Of a stretch of DNA of 64,000 nt, positions 23,787-34,070 are shown in pieces. A program made the translations under genes and the position numbers. The stretch covers positions 78,343,918-78,407,917 of the forward strand of contig OZ038382.1 in assembly GCA_964036045.1 (NCBI GenBank), given 5' to 3'. Numbering within the stretch: the stretch's first letter is position 1; each line of letters starts with the position of its first letter. A model generated the notes under the pieces. That model saw only the letters and a list, made by a program, of their open reading frames with translations. It was not told the origin of the DNA and ran no database searches. This DNA is from Eutreptiella sp. 'Long Island Sound 2002' (lineage: Eukaryota > Euglenozoa > Euglenophyceae > Eutreptiales > Eutreptiaceae).

Positions 23787-23939
23787 CTGATGTGAGAAAG
23801 ACCCGGGGGGGGGGGGGGGGCGGTGTGCTATGGGAGAGGGAAGGAGGGGGCGGACAGGAAGTGCGGAAGGGGAGGGGATAGCGTGGGGGCAAAGTAAGGA
23901 GGGCCAACGGAGGGGAAGGCTGTGCGGAAGAGGCGTAGA

Positions 23940-24430
23940 GGGGGGGGGCGTATAATAGCAGGGGGGGGGGTTAGTGGCAGGGGGCATTTAATAGCAGGGG
24001 TCCTGTAAACTGTTTTGTGCAGTCAAACAGTGGCAGGGCAATTGGACCAGGGCACAGGCATTGGGCCGCATAATGAAGCATCCGCAGAATTACAATTGTC
24101 CACTGTGACGAAACACAGCCTACTAGTTCTTCAGAAATGCCGACATGGAAAAATGTGTCAATTGTTTGGGCTTAGGCTTGGCGGGAGCTGGTGCTTCTGC
24201 AGCTGCCGCACGCGCAGCCAATTCCAACTCAAACTTAGTGGAGAATTGGGTACATATTTAAAGCCCTTTCCCTGCAGTGGAAAAGGTAGGATTTCTGCTG
24301 GTGGAGTGCTTGGCAACAAGCCCAACTCCTTGATTTGAAGGCTGCAGAAAACAATGGCGGGGGGGGGGGATTTAATGGCAGGGGGCTTGAAAAATTTTTG
24401 GTGCACTCGAATAGTGGCAGGCCCCCGTGT
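23940..24430. repeat. G-rich repeated segment (two diverged copies)
   Basis: Segments at about 23950-24045 and 24350-24425 share a G-run, taatrgcaggggg and a gtgca..cgaatagtggcagg pattern. Both lie in the intron between 25430 and 23786. Confidence 0.45.
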
Positions 24431-25035
24431 TTATACCCCCCCCCCTTTAGGTTTGGTGGCAGAGCAGAAGAGAGGGTAGAGGGGGGCTTGTGTGGGACAG
24501 AGCGAAGGAAAGCGGACGTGACCGGGCAACGGACCACGGACTACCGGATGGGCCCTTCTGGGGCCAGCAGGCCCCGTTGCTGACCAACACGCGTAATGGC
24601 CCGTCGGCGGCGTTGTGCACCCCCGGGGCAGACGCTGCAGACCCCCTGCCCCCCCCCCCCCCCCCACACACACAATCGACGCGAGACACACAGGCACGGC
24701 AAACAGGGCACGGCAGTCTCTGCTAAATGCCTCTCGTCAGAGGCCGTGAGAGTCAAGTAGAACAAGGGCATGGGGTGGCCAGGGGCCTTTCTGTAGTACA
24801 GCAGGCGCACGGTGCACAGGGTCACACTCAATGGGGCGGTCCACTTCGCTTGCCCACCCCCGTGGGCAAAGCAGTCCAAGGCATGCGTATCCGCAGCTGT
24901 GCACTGCAGGGCACGGCGCTCCTCACCCACCCCGACCCGCACGTGTGTGTACTTGCCTGGCGCGTCCCCGCCTACCCCAAGGCCCATTCGTCCAACTGGG
25001 GGGGGACCGCAAACTACAAACCACCGTAACCGGGG

Positions 25036-25310
25036 GGACACACACACACACAGACACACACACACTTTGTGAGGGAAACAATGAACCAACAACCAATAAC
25101 CCAGTGCGGATGATACCGAGCACAGCAGGGCACAGTGGTCACAGGGCACATGTCTCCAAACACCTCATCAGGCCATAAGGAACAGAGACATCGTTCTGAG
25201 GCTCGGCGCCTTTCTGCAAGTAACGGGGGCTTGGACAAGGCAAGACACACACACACACACACATACACACACACATACACACATACATACACACACACAA
25301 AGACACAGAC
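25036..25310. repeat. (CA)n microsatellites
   Basis: Two AC/CA dinucleotide tracts (25036-25066 and about 25229-25302), the second with interspersed T. Simple repeat. Confidence 0.9.
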
Positions 25311-25429
25311 AACGAGACGGGATCTTGTAGTCACGCCGAGACGGCGCTACGCTGCAATCGGACCAGCTTCGGCTGATCAGATGCCTATGGGCAGCGAGGG
25401 CAACGGCAGAAGTGGGAGAGACAAATGAC

Positions 25430-25753
25430 CTTCGACACGGTCTTCGGCTTCGTCACCCACTCCCGGATCTCTCCGACGTCCCGCGCAAAGCCACTGCACA
25501 GGACCTGGAGGCCCTGCAGCCACGCCATATTGTCCGCCTGGACCGCCATCTGCTGCTCCCGCAGGCGGTCCACTTCCTTCTGCTTCTCATTTAGGACTTC
25601 CCGCAGCCGTTGGCAGCGGTCGGACATCTCCATGAACAAGTCGTCCTTCTCACTCATTTGGAGGGTGTACGACTGGATGGTCTGCTCGTGCATCTGCTTC
25701 TCGTGCTCCAGGCGGGACGCCAGCATGTGCAGGCGGATGGCATCCTTGGCCAC
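25430..25753 (-). CDS. PH-domain gene, internal exon (long coiled coil)
   Basis: The acceptor gtgtgggcag ends at 25754 and the donor AAG/gtcatt starts at 25429. It codes 108 codons, phase 0 to 0. Almost the whole exon is one charged helix with clear heptads, for example LASRLEHEKQMHEQTIQSY and LREVLNEKQKEVDRLREQQ. It ends DVGEIREWVTKPKTVSK. It is the clearest coiled-coil segment of the gene and points to a dimerising or scaffold role. Confidence 0.75.
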
Positions 25754-26499
25754 CTGCCCACACACGATAGGGTGGGCGGGTTTTCAACTTGGGGCGGGAG
25801 GTGGGGGTCGATACAGCCCTCTGGCTGGACCTCCCTCCAAAGGGCATAATTGTTGGGCCCCAAAAAATCTTACCGAGACTGACCCCCAGGCCCCGGAGGT
25901 GACCCAGACCCAGAATTTGGCAAAAAAAAAAAATGAAAATGGTATTTTGGAATCAGCTTGTCGAGGGGGTCCAGAGAAGCCATCATTTGCAATGTATTTG
26001 ACCATTTTCAACGCTGGAAAAACACGTTTGCTAAAAGATTTGCCACCGGTGTGGACGGGCCTCCGGATGGTGGGCCCCATGGATGAAATTGAGGGGGAGG
26101 GAGGCCAGTGTGATTTCCAGAGCGGCTGCCAAAGCGGCTACTGGCGGTTGGAAAAGCGGTTGTGAGGCAAGTGCTGGTGGCCACAGAACAGATGGAGGCA
26201 GTTGGCAGCAGATAAAAGCAGTTGAAACGGGACCAACCAGCACCATGAAGGAGGAACCCTTCTTCAAGCGCATCCCTGGGCTGCCCCTGTTTGACACGCC
26301 ATCCGGCGGCACATTCCAAAACAGGTTTTTCTCAAAAGAACGTCTCAAGAGCCAGCCACCCCGGCCCCATAAGCCCTGCCGCACGCTCCCCGTTCCCTGC
26401 CCCCATGTGCACTGTGCCCCGTAGCCCATACGTAACCCACGACCCATGGCCCTTGACACATGCATCTCACAATCTAGACCCCATCCCCCGAGCACCCGT

Positions 26500-26880
26500 C
26501 CCACTTCCCACTGCCCCGTTCGCTCTGCCCCCCGCCCCCCACCCCACGCCCCACCACCCCACACACCCCGCCCCACACCCCACGCCCCACGCCCACCCGC
26601 CCCTCACCCAATGCCCCACGCCCCACACCCCACACCCCCCGCCCCGAGCCCCACGCCGCCGGCCCCATGCCCCACGCCCCACCCGACACCCCACGCCCCC
26701 AACCCCATGCCCCATGCCCCACGCCACACGTCACCGCCCCACACCCCACCCTAGGCCCCGCGCCCCCTGTCCCACACCCCACACCCCATGCCCCATGCCA
26801 GGTCCCAGGCCCCAGGCCCCCCGCCCCACGCCCCACGCCCCATACCCATGCCCCCAGCCCCCAGCCCCACGCCGGCAACG
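26500..26880. repeat. C-rich minisatellite
   Basis: Degenerate tandem units of about 10-12 bp on the theme ccccacgcccca. The minus strand is strongly G-rich, which is the transcribed-sense strand of the host gene. It lies in the intron between 30439 and 25753. Confidence 0.9.
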
Positions 26881-27275
26881 CGGGTGTCCCTGCCGGCATT
26901 GACCAACGGGCTTTTTATTGCCGTCCCCGACGTGCCGTGAAACCAGGCGTGGCGTGGCCGATGTGGCGTGAATCCACTCCCTGCCTGGACTAGTCCGGGC
27001 CCTCGTGAGGGAGTGGATCGCGTAGTGGCGAGTGGGTCGCAGGCCGTTGGACCAGCGGGCGGACGAGTACTCGGTCGCCGGTTGGCGGCTTGCCGGCAGG
27101 TACGTGCAGCCACGGGGTCGTGGGGCACAGGTGTTGAGCCCACAAAGGGCAACCTCCCCCCCCACGCGCGCAAGGACTGCCATCCCCCCTCCCCCAAGGT
27201 CAAGCCCCCCCTCCCATGAACGAGCGCTGCCCCCCCCCCCCGAGGACAGGCGCGCCGAGGTGTGGCCAGCTCTAG

Positions 27276-27400
27276 CCATACTCCCCTCCGTCCGTGAGGA
27301 TGGCCCCAACCGTACTCCCTCTGTCGGAGAGGAAGGCCCTGACTGTACTCCCCTCCGTCAGCGAGGAAGGCCCTAGCCATACTCCCCTCCGCCAGGGGGG
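27276..27400. repeat. Tandem repeat, about 33 bp, four units
   Basis: Units share ccatactcccctccgtc, then rgaggaaggccct. Simple local duplication with moderate divergence. Confidence 0.7.
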
Positions 27401-27794
27401 TGGGGGCAGGTGGATGGCCCACACCAGGCAGCGCCCCCAGTGCCTAGCATGGGCGTGCCTCACAGGGCAGTGCCAGATCAACCACCACTGAGGAATGTTT
27501 GGGCAAGGCGCGGCATGGCCGTGGACCCGGGCGTGCCTTGGTCAGGGCGAGGGCGTCAGGGGAGCCAGTGCGTTGAGGACTGTGGGTGCGGCCACAGCGA
27601 GCACCGAGGGTGCCCCGCATGGCAAGCGGAGCGTGGCTAATCGCTGCCGGGGGCTGGCGCGGCCCGAAGGGACCAGTGCAGACCTTTGCTTTGCTTAGCA
27701 ACGGGGGGAGGCAGGGGGTCCCTCTAGGGCTGGGGCTGCCTCAAGACCAGGCAGCCCACCCAACCACCCAAGCAGACCCACCCATCCACCCACC

Positions 27795-27840
27795 CAGACC
27801 CCCCCTACCCCCTACCCCTACCCCTACCCCTACCCCCTAG
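27795..27840. repeat. Short CCCCTA-type tandem repeat
   Basis: About six units of ccccta / cccccta. It resembles a telomere-like motif on one strand (taggggt) but is too short and impure to call interstitial telomere. Confidence 0.6.
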
Positions 27841-28069
27841 GGGGGGAGGGGTCCGTGCTGTTACAATCAGCTGGTAATACAAAAACCCTCTGTATTTGCC
27901 CACAAAAATCTTGTCCTTCAGTCACTATGCGATCTTTGAACAGAGGTGTAGCAGATCTGGCACTTACCCTAGTGGTAGATCACTACATTGACAAATGTGC
28001 AAAGCGTTGGTTCATTCCCCACTGCCTGCGGACCGGAAATTTTGCCACGTTTTACCACCATTCTCTCAG

Positions 28070-28158
28070 TGAAAATTGTGTTCTTATGCACAAACAAAGG
28101 CTGTCGGACCATACTCTGATGTGAAAATTGTGTTCTCCTGCACAAGCAAAGGCTGTAG
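28070..28158. repeat. Two-copy 60-bp tandem duplication
   Basis: gtgaaaattgtgttct occurs at about 28070 and 28122, each followed by tgcacaa(a/g)caaaggctgt. Recent local duplication. Confidence 0.75.
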
Positions 28159-29379
28159 GAAGAAGATGAAGGCACACTGGCAACATTCTTGGGCTTGGAG
28201 TGGTCATCACAGCTTGCATACAACAGAACAGCAATGCAAATCACGTGCAGCACAATGTCAAGTGTCAGTGATGGGTGCAAAGTGCAGAGTCAGAGGAGTC
28301 AGAGGAGGAGGAACTAGAGGAGGAGGAGCCTGAGCTGTCAATATCGCTCTGCACAACAGCCTTTCCTCCACTGAATTCTTTGCCTTGTTTTCGTTGCCCT
28401 TTTTGCCCTTCTTTTTTTTCCGTTTGTCCCATGTCACACCCTTGTCGCTCCTCTTAGGGGGGCATGTTCTGTAAGAAGACAAGACACAGAAGTGGACAGC
28501 AAATACATGGGTGTTCAGCAAATACATGGGTGTTCTGGGGGTGGGGATGACATTCACGTGGACAGCGAGCAACATGTAAAAAGTCGGAAAAAAAAAGAGA
28601 GAGATAACTTGCCGCCCTCCCAGGCAGAGGTGGGGCAGATGCCACAGGCACCCTAAAACATCCCCGGCAGGTGGCCACCGATCGTGCTCTGTGATACCCT
28701 GGTGGCAACGCAGCTCTGCCTGAGAGGGCTGCGCGGGGGTTAACCTACGCTGCCACCAGGGTACCCACCTACAGGAGGGTGGATGCTGTGGGGGTGCAGC
28801 ATGAGGCGTCAGGCACAAGAAAAACAGACACTGCCTATGCTTCTCTGACACCCCCCCAATCTCTCTGACAACGAGACCTCACTCACAAGCAAACAAGCAT
28901 GACTGACTGGAGGCCATAACCAGAACTGGCCCAACAGACGACAGAAAAAAAACAGAGCGAAGCAAACTATTTGGACAATCAGAGAGAGCCCGAGGTGGGA
29001 CAAGCAAGACAACCAATTGTCCCTGCCACCTAGTGTCTAGTTTCTGTGGCACCCACCCATCCACGATTGCAAGACAAATGGGCACAACTCAGGTTCCGAG
29101 TGTCGAAGTCCTCGTCAGTTGGGAACACATCATGGGGGATGCACGGTGACCTCCTCGAAGTGAAGGGCGGCTTCTGGCAGCATCGCTGGACCAGAAGCCT
29201 GCACAGGACAGCAAAATGTCAAATTCTATTGCCTTCGGCAGTGCACCTCGAAGAGAGGCTGATAGTCAGCCAATTAGTCAGTTAGCCATGCCAGCAGTGA
29301 GTCAGACAAAAACACATAGTTTGGGTTTTTTGTCAGTGGCAGACCCAGCTCCAAGCAGTGGGGAGGACCACTCCTCTCA

Positions 29380-29452
29380 GGGCAATCAGTGGCCGAACAG
29401 TAATGCAGCCAGCCACAGACTTTTTGGTCGGCGGTTCAAACCCCGGTTGGGC
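29380..29452 (+). other. tRNA-like module in copy 2
   Basis: CAGTGGCCGAACAGTAATGC resembles a D-arm with A box, and GGTTCAAACCC follows as a good B box, then CCGG. Same layout as 14391-14463. Confidence 0.55.
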
Positions 29453-29483
29453 GTAGATGGCGGCGGCGCGGCCGACGACAGTC

Positions 29484-29550
29484 CACCGACCAGGATTCGA
29501 ACCGCCGACCTAAAACTCTGCAGCCGGCTGCGGTACCATTCGGCCGGAGT
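29484..29550 (-). other. Opposed tRNA-like module in copy 2
   Basis: On the minus strand GGCCGAATGGTACCGCAGCC precedes GGTTCGAATCC, an exact match to the pol III B-box consensus. The opposed arrangement is conserved with copy 1. Confidence 0.6.
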
Positions 29551-30054
29551 TTGAACTGACAGTAATGGGTCTCCCCACTGCTTGGAGCCTTCTAAGCGAA
29601 AACCTTTGACCGCCCCCCCTGCCCCCCACCCCCCCCCTCAAAAAAATGATATCCAGTTTCAGGGGATAGAGGCCTCAGAATCAAAAAATCCGTTGGGGGA
29701 TTGTCTTATTGGGCAAAATAATGATTTTACAAGGGGTTGGACATCAAATATCATGCCTTGGGGTATGCTACGCGAATGACCCCAAAAAAGGGGGGGTATA
29801 TGACGCCCGCGCTTGCGCTTGATCTAACAACCTCTTTTTGAGGTGATTCTACCAGGCTACCCGGATAATTTGGGAGAGTCAGTCCCTGCCCCTACCCAGT
29901 TGCTGCGTCAGGCCCATCGAGGATGCGGACCCACCCGCATCATATGGCCTGGCTGGCCGATATGCAGTGTCGCCGGGAGCGCCATCTGCGTCACCCCAGG
30001 CGGCCTTTGAGCCTAGAGATCGGCCCAAAAATCCAAATCCAAATCCCACTCCCC

Positions 30055-30300
30055 AACACCCCACGCCCCCCGCCACCCACCCCTCCGCCCCACATCCCCC
30101 GCCCCACGCACCCCACCCCCCGCCCCACGCCCTACACCCCCCGCCCCCCACCCCACGCCACCAACCCCCCACCCCCCTCCCCGCGCCCCACGCCCAAAAC
30201 CCCCGCCCAACGCCCCCAACATCATGCCCCCCGCCCCACGCCACCAACCCCCCAACCCCCCACCCCCCGCCCCACCCCCCACCCCCAAAACCCCATGCTC
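30055..30300. repeat. C-rich minisatellite, second array
   Basis: Degenerate ccccccgccccacgcc units like those at 26500-26880. It lies about 140 bp downstream (gene sense) of the exon ending at 30439, in the same intron as the other array. Confidence 0.9.
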
Positions 30301-30438
30301 CATGTCGACTACACCATGTCCAATGCACGACCGTTTGAGTGTGGGGTGCTGGTGGGTCAGACCAAAAGGGGTCGACAGGCATGTCCCCGCTCCCCCTCTG
30401 CAGTCACCCCTCCCCAGCCTCTGCCACAGTCGTCGCAC

Positions 30439-30681
30439 CTTCCCCGGTTCCAAAGTGCCCGACTGGCCATCCGCCTCCACATCCTCCGGAGCGGACAGCG
30501 GTGCCCATTTGTCCAGCGAATACTCGGGGTATTCGTTCTTCTGGTGGAAGATCAAGTTCTCGAGTATGTCAGTGTACTGCCGCTCCCACTGCCCATACTC
30601 TTTGCGGTAAAACTCCAGTTTGGTCTTCATGGCGCAAAGGTCCCGGTCCATGTTCCGCATCTGCCCGCGGTACTTTTCCAC
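30439..30681 (-). CDS. PH-domain gene, internal exon (coiled coil)
   Basis: The acceptor gcatcaccgcag ends at 30682 and the donor GAAG/gtgcga starts at 30438. It codes 81 codons, phase 0 to 0. It starts VEKYRGQMRNMDRDLCAMKTKL and continues as a charged helix (EFYRKEYGQWERQYTDILENLI). It ends in an acidic, Pro-containing linker (DKWAPLSAPEDVEADG). Coiled-coil scaffold character, no catalytic motif. Confidence 0.7.
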
Positions 30682-31079
30682 CTGCGGTGATGCATGTCAT
30701 CAGTGGAACCGCCCCAGGGGGGGATTCTGCAAAATGTGACGCCAGGAGGTTTGGCCTAAAATTGCCCACTTTGCAAAAAAGCCGAAGACCCTAATGTGGC
30801 ATCGAAATCCAAATAAAAGGGGGGGGCGGGTTGCAAACTCCCTCATGGTGTCTTTCTCCGTAGAAACGCCCCCTCTTGTAACCACCCTCAACTGGAGCAG
30901 GAGCCATACGCTATGGACAGCCTTTCAGAGGATGCCAACACCGGAAGAGAAAGAAAAACAGTTGAGACTTCAACAAAACTCACTACATGCGGAAGTGAGA
31001 GGTGCAACAAGTGTGCTTGTGGGATTTGACCTGCCTGTGATCTAGCTGGAAGGGTGCGAGGAGTCTAGTCTTCAGACCA

Positions 31080-32040
31080 GTCCCCCACTCAAGTGGGCTT
31101 CAGACGCGGACAAGATCCAGCTCTTTGCCACTCCCCACAACTCCTTGCATTGGGGCCGCGTACCCGTAGAAGGGGTGCAGCTCCTCAGCACTGCGTGATG
31201 CCACCTATGCGGCAGCTTGCTGCATATCAGCAGTGGCTCTCCGTGGGTGAGCCCCAGGTTGTGCAGCTCGTCCACGGCAAGACTGTGGCATACCGTATTT
31301 ACTTGTGGATCGGTGACCGGGCCATGCATCACCAAGAGGTCTCAGTGTGGCAACCAGTTTGTGGGGACTTGGTGTGGCCATTCCTATTATGCTCTTCAAG
31401 CAAGCCGAAACAGGAAACGGATGGACATTGTCGTTCATCTCCCTGCGGCCCAGGCGAGGGCATAGGTAGGCTAAGATGGACATTGCCCAAGTGATTACCA
31501 TCAAGGAGAGGGAGGGTGCAAGGGAGCAAGGGGCCCATATTTTCTCCAAAGAAAACGTAGTCTTTTGAAACAGGGCTCTGACTGCCAATGTTCTAAATTG
31601 AGCATTGATGGAGCAGCAGATCTGCAGCAGGCAAATGAAATTTCGCAAGGACAGTTCTTAGCCCCTTCTCCCCAAAATAAAGCTGTACATTCTGCACCTA
31701 GCGTTTTTGGCCACTTCCAGATGCTACCCTCCCCTCACTTCCAAATGCAAATGCAAAGGAAAAGGGGAGGGGGAGGGGGAGTAGCGGGAGCACTGTTTCA
31801 GTTTCTTAAATGCCTAAATTCTGTGCAGGGGCATTGAAGAAAACCCGAAGAAAGGGGGCGGAGTCGAAGCAACGCATCATGTGCGCAAAAATATTTGCAT
31901 GTGCACAGACCCAAAAGGTGGGGCACTGCCAGCCTGCTGCTGCGGCAGAGGGTGTGTGCTGCCGAGGACTGAGGGCATTGTGAGGCCCTCGGAAAAGCGG
32001 TGGACTCGCCACAGTGGCAGCCACCCCCACCCACTGAACA
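31080..32040. other. Intronic stretch, no gene assigned
   Basis: Plus-strand frames at 31093-31494 and 31217-31465 contain stretches that look coding (VQLVHGKTVAYRIYLWIGD; CGNQFVGTWCGHSYYALQAS), but in different frames and without any recognised motif. Possibly a decayed element fragment. Confidence 0.25.
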
Positions 32041-32049
32041 ACACATACC

Positions 32050-32215
32050 CATAATGAATGCTGTGAAAAATGTAACTCGTGTGCAAAAAAATCGTCAAGT
32101 CGTGTAATTTTTTTCCGCGGTAAGTCGTGTAAATTATAAAAAAAACTTGACTTATTTTTTTTGGCGGTAAATGCGTGTAATTATTTTTTTTTGCGGCAAA
32201 TTGTGTAATTTATTG
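32050..32215. repeat. AT-rich tandem repeat left of the DIRS element
   Basis: About three units of tcgtcaagtcgtgtaatttt with T-runs and gcggtaa. The same unit is repeated at 38640-38950 on the other side of the DIRS element. Confidence 0.75.
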
Positions 32216-32442
32216 AAAAAAATTGAAAAATTGAAAAAAAAATGCAACTTTTGCAATACATGCGCACTATGTACAATTGCCGGTTCCGTACGGCACCCCA
32301 TAGCGACCATAACGATGGGACGAGTCCACAGAGCACCTAGTACTCTGTGTGGCCACCAATTAGTTGGGACTCGGCCAATATACCATAGCATCACATGGTG
32401 TCATTGGCACTAGAAACAAAATCAGGCCCAAGAAAAGAGTCC

Positions 32443-32659
32443 TGAAGTCGGGTAACCCCATACCCTATTTTGAGGCCGCCGAGTCCGAATATCATGGTGG
32501 TTTCACGCAATTTTGCTGTGTTTTTGAGAAAATCACCGTTTTGCGTTGAAAAACGCACTCAGTAGGAATCTGCAAAACTCGTTAAGATATACCCAAACTG
32601 TGACGTGGTACCCACAAATTCGGAACAAGCGACCTCAAAACAGGGGGGTGGTATACTTT
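32443..32659. repeat. DIRS left inverted terminal repeat
   Basis: Its reverse complement matches 37945-38160 along its length with scattered differences. Shared landmarks are ccctattttgagg, atcatggtggtttc, gtgacgtggtacccac and ggtggtatacttt. Confidence 0.9.
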
Positions 32660-33170
32660 GTTTGCACAAGCAGAGCACAAGAAAAACTGCACAGAACTTG
32701 GATCCCCCTTGAATCCATACATAGGGCACAGTAACCCTGTGACCTTTATTCCAATCCGTCAGGGAGACGACGGCGACTGCCTCCGGCAGCTCCACCTCCC
32801 AAACCTCACAGCATGCATGCTTGCCCGGGGGTTTAACGCTGCGGCCATCACGAGTCACTCGGCGGCGCGGCGTGCCTCCCACTCGTGCGGCCACGTCCCG
32901 GACCGCTCGTTCCAAAAACCCATCCCTGTCGTCAGGGAGGGGGCACTGGGGGCACAGGCGCACCCCGTTGCCGAGCAGCACCCTACGGATGGGCAGGTGC
33001 GCCACCTTGCCGCGTAGTCGACCCCGGAGTTCGGAAGTCCATTTTGCCGCCCTCCGCTGCTTGGCCTCCACTGATCGGTGGTGACGCTGTCCCCCATGGC
33101 GGCCCTTTCGGTGGGCGCCACGGGAACCCCGACGCCTGCGGGCCCCACGCGTGCCCCGACGCTTGGGCAT
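32559..33170 (-). CDS. DIRS element basic ORF (unknown)
   Basis: Starts ATG-Pro-Lys-Arg and is extremely Arg/Lys/His-rich for about 55 residues (for example RRGTRGARRRRGSRGAHRKG). A mixed domain with CPQC and a CCEVWEVELPEAVAVVSLTDW stretch follows, and the frame then runs into the left terminal repeat. Coding probably ends before 32700. It lies where some DIRS elements carry a methyltransferase-like domain, but I see no SAM-binding motif. Nucleic-acid binding is a reasonable guess from the basic N-terminus only. Confidence 0.45.
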   Translation of the reverse strand: MPKRRGTRGARRRRGSRGAHRKGRHGGQRHHRSVEAKQRRAAKWTSELRGRLRGKVAHLPIRRVLLGNGVRLCPQCPLPDDRDGFLERAVRDVAARVGGTPRRRVTRDGRSVKPPGKHACCEVWEVELPEAVAVVSLTDWNKGHRVTVPYVWIQGGSKFCAVFLVLCLCKQSIPPPCFEVACSEFVGTTSQFGYILTSFADSY

Positions 33171-33248
33171 ATGTGCGGTAAAAACGTGCTACACGGCGAG
33201 CGAATGCACTGCCGACCCGGGACCGCTGGGAGGGGGGAGGGGGTTACA

Positions 33249-34070
33249 CTAGCCTCGCAGGCACACCACCCCCCTCACCCGGGCCTCGCCCAAGTTGCTG
33301 AGCAAGTTATCCCACGTGCGCCAGGCCTCGACCTCCGCCCTCGCCTGGGAGCCCTGAAACACCGACACCACCCGCGACATCGGGTCCCCCGGCTGCAGCG
33401 CCGAAGGTACCCACACCAGGCGGACCACAATCCCCGAAATCCAAAGAACCCTAGCCAAAGACCTCAACACTGCTTGATGGTGGGTCACGTGGCTAGTCGC
33501 ACGCATATGGAGAACCTGTGCAATGGCGGCCTCATTGTCGCTACACACCGTAACGGACTTGTGCCCTTTCCTAACTGCGAACCTTACAGCCCACGCCAGG
33601 CCTCTCAGCTCTGTGGTCTGCTGGCTAGCAAAGCGGGCCTGGGGCGCCACATGCGTACGGACGCCCACACCCGGGATAAGCGCTCCCACCCTCCAGCTCC
33701 CTGCATCACGCGCACCATCAACACAGACGATGACATCCCCGATCCATATAGAAGAGGACGTAAGCCTGTCGTCCTTCCCAAACTGGAAGGCCTTCAACTG
33801 GCGCCATGCCTCCCCTCCGGGCGCCTGCCAGGGCTCGGCCGCCACCGCCGTCAACGTTGCGAGGCTGTTCAGCATTTTCAGGGGGAAACCCCGGGCAGGC
33901 TGCTTGACCCCTCCCACCGTCCTACCCCAGCGCAACCAGCAGTAGGCACCCGCGGCGAAAGGACAGCCGAATCCCCGCGGGCGCACGTGCCAGTTCAGTA
34001 ACCCCAGGAAGCTCTGGAGGTGCTGGTCAGTTCCCCTCCCCACCGCCAGGCGCAGCCAGCCCACCCACAA
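33249..34070 (-). CDS. DIRS RNase H domain
   Basis: It continues in the RT frame after an in-frame TAG. RNase H landmarks in order are an Asp strand (VIVCVDGARDAG), the Glu helix (QTTELRGLAWAV), a second Asp (VTVCSDNEAAI) and a WVPSALQPGDPMSR motif typical of DIRS and Ty3-like retroelement RNase H ends. It degrades the RNA strand of the RNA/DNA hybrid during element replication. It ends at a TAG. Confidence 0.85.
   Translation of the reverse strand: MWVGWLRLAVGRGTDQHLQSFLGLLNWHVRPRGFGCPFAAGAYCWLRWGRTVGGVKQPARGFPLKMLNSLATLTAVAAEPWQAPGGEAWRQLKAFQFGKDDRLTSSSIWIGDVIVCVDGARDAGSWRVGALIPGVGVRTHVAPQARFASQQTTELRGLAWAVRFAVRKGHKSVTVCSDNEAAIAQVLHMRATSHVTHHQAVLRSLARVLWISGIVVRLVWVPSALQPGDPMSRVVSVFQGSQARAEVEAWRTWDNLLSNLGEARVRGVVCLRG

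Larger units (their letters stand above)
29244..29845. mobile_element. Short inverted-repeat element with paired tRNA-like modules, copy 2
   Basis: Same family as 14217-14858. The ends are CACCTCGAAGAGAGGCTG (29244-29261) and CAACCTCTTTTTGAGGTG (29828-29845), imperfect inverted repeats. The tRNA-like pair is at about 29380-29452 (plus) and 29484-29550 (minus). The 3' half from about 29640 is nearly identical to copy 1 from 14655. No coding capacity. Both copies lie in introns of the same host gene. Confidence 0.75.

Noticed and set aside
27795-27840. Interstitial telomere
   Set aside because: Only a few impure CCCCTA units inside a longer pyrimidine-rich stretch.
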